A stretch of 64,000 bases of DNA from Bagarius yarrelli (lineage: Eukaryota; Chordata; Actinopteri; Siluriformes; Sisoridae). Below are positions 62,920-64,000 of the stretch, piece after piece (the stretch's first letter is position 1; each line of letters opens with the position of its first letter). The notes under the pieces were generated by a model, which worked only from the letters and a program-made list of their open reading frames with translations, did not search any database and was not told the DNA's origin. Position numbers and translations under genes: made by a program. The stretch is from NCBI GenBank assembly GCA_005784505.1, contig VCAZ01000027.1, forward strand, positions 468,001-532,000. The letters are read 5' to 3'.

Positions 62920-64000
62920 TTTTAAATTGAAAGTTGAAAATATAAGTTGAAAATATCTGTTATGATCCTAAAAGAAATCAAGAAGTAATTAAATGTAATG
63001 TAATTCCTTTACTATTATAATGTATTTGAAAAGTTATTTATTACATTTTAAAATTGAGTTATTTGAAACCTATAACATTTCCTACATAACTTTTTCAACA
63101 CTTATTATATCTTTCAATTTCTTCAAGTACCTCAAACTAGCCAGCATGGTAACTGTTTGATCGACAGATTGGGGATTTCTTAAACAGAAAGCATAAATAA
63201 CATGTTGTGAATACAATTTTTCACTTCATGCATTTTTCATTTCATTTTGTTGTTTTGTGGATTTCCAAAATGATCTTCCAATTAAAGAATAAATTAAATA
63301 TAAATTATTGATTTTATGTCTAATCTGGAGTTTGGAAAATTATTTTGTAGGCTATCCTTTCCAGCATAGAAAAATCAACCGCTGAAAACTATATTGTTTA
63401 ATAATATTTAAATATTTTAAGAATTTACTGAAAGAAAGATATATGATCTCCTACCACGTCTTAATAATTTACATTTGTTAGCCATCACTGGTCAGCAGCT
63501 CAGTGCAAAACCAGTGAATGTATGCAAACAGAGGTCAGACATAATTAATGTGGAAAACCCCACCTTTTGTCGACTTTTCAAAGTGAATCATGTTAGATGT
63601 GTTTACGCATGAAAAGGCATAATGCAGCCTCTATAAGGACAAATACCCAGCAGTCTTAACACTGAAGTTTGGGTTCACAGTGTCAAAAGGCGCACCAGTA
63701 AAACTGCCTGCTGAAGAAGTTCAGCAATCCATCTGCCTATAGATCATTGGTCATTCTGGATCTTCTCACAGCTCTGGTTAATGTGTGGGTGGTCAAAACC
63801 GGGCTGACGCTCAGATTTCTCAGGAGGAAGAACATTAATTAAGAGTGGCACTTGTGAGAAAATGCACCACAAAAAGATAAAGGCCAGTAATCATTAACAT
63901 CTGCTCATGAGAAAATCACTATGGTTTAACCTTCAAGAACGCTTCCCGAGATAAAGATATTAAACCAACAATCATTTCCCCTTTCGTTTGCAAAGACAAA
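62920..64000. other. Intergenic DNA to the end of the window, no recognised feature
   Basis: Very AT-rich to about 63480, more balanced afterwards. No exon or mobile element is recognised. Confidence 0.45.

Noticed and set aside
1..64000. CRISPR arrays, bacterial operons, prophage or rRNA/tRNA genes
   Set aside because: No spaced direct repeats of that kind, no ribosome-binding-site-led gene strings, and no intact tRNA with both promoter boxes. The sequence is plainly vertebrate nuclear DNA.

Overview
The window is vertebrate nuclear DNA: AT-rich, with very long non-coding stretches, many simple repeats and dense DNA-transposon debris. The repeats are teleost-type: a Tc1 element, hAT-like MITEs with 8-bp target duplications, a tRNA-derived SINE with an (ATTC)n tail, and L2-like LINE tails. 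A ray-finned fish, perhaps an otophysan, is the best guess. The species cannot be told from the sequence.

The only host gene I can support is the 5' part of an Eph receptor tyrosine kinase gene on the minus strand, best matched to EPHA3. Exon 1 (29636-29723) encodes the start codon and signal peptide. Exon 2 (23765-23829) and exon 3 (17677-18337) encode the ephrin-binding domain and the first residues of the cysteine-rich region. All splice sites are GT/AG, and the reading frame joins cleanly at phases 1, 0 and 1. Exon 4 and everything after it (fibronectin domains, membrane segment, kinase, SAM) were not found, so positions 1-17676 are read as part of a long intron 3. A CpG-rich promoter with a perfect CRE palindrome lies around exon 1.

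Positions 30100-64000 lie upstream of the gene and look like a gene desert with no recognisable exon. They hold layered mobile elements. At 36262-37860 a TTAA-target transposon sits inside a SINE and itself carries a solo LTR. At 42277-43033 there is a long inverted-repeat element. At 52083-53612 there is a nearly complete Tc1 transposon whose transposase frame is broken twice although the DDE residues remain. Several hAT-type elements have recognisable target duplications. Between these are blocks of more balanced base composition that may be regulatory. The most striking is an E-box / X-box / E-box palindrome at 45494-45527.

I found no previously undescribed gene system. The items most worth a second look are the composite palindrome at 45494-45527, the nested insertions at 36-38 kb, and a non-autonomous hAT-like family with three members in the window.
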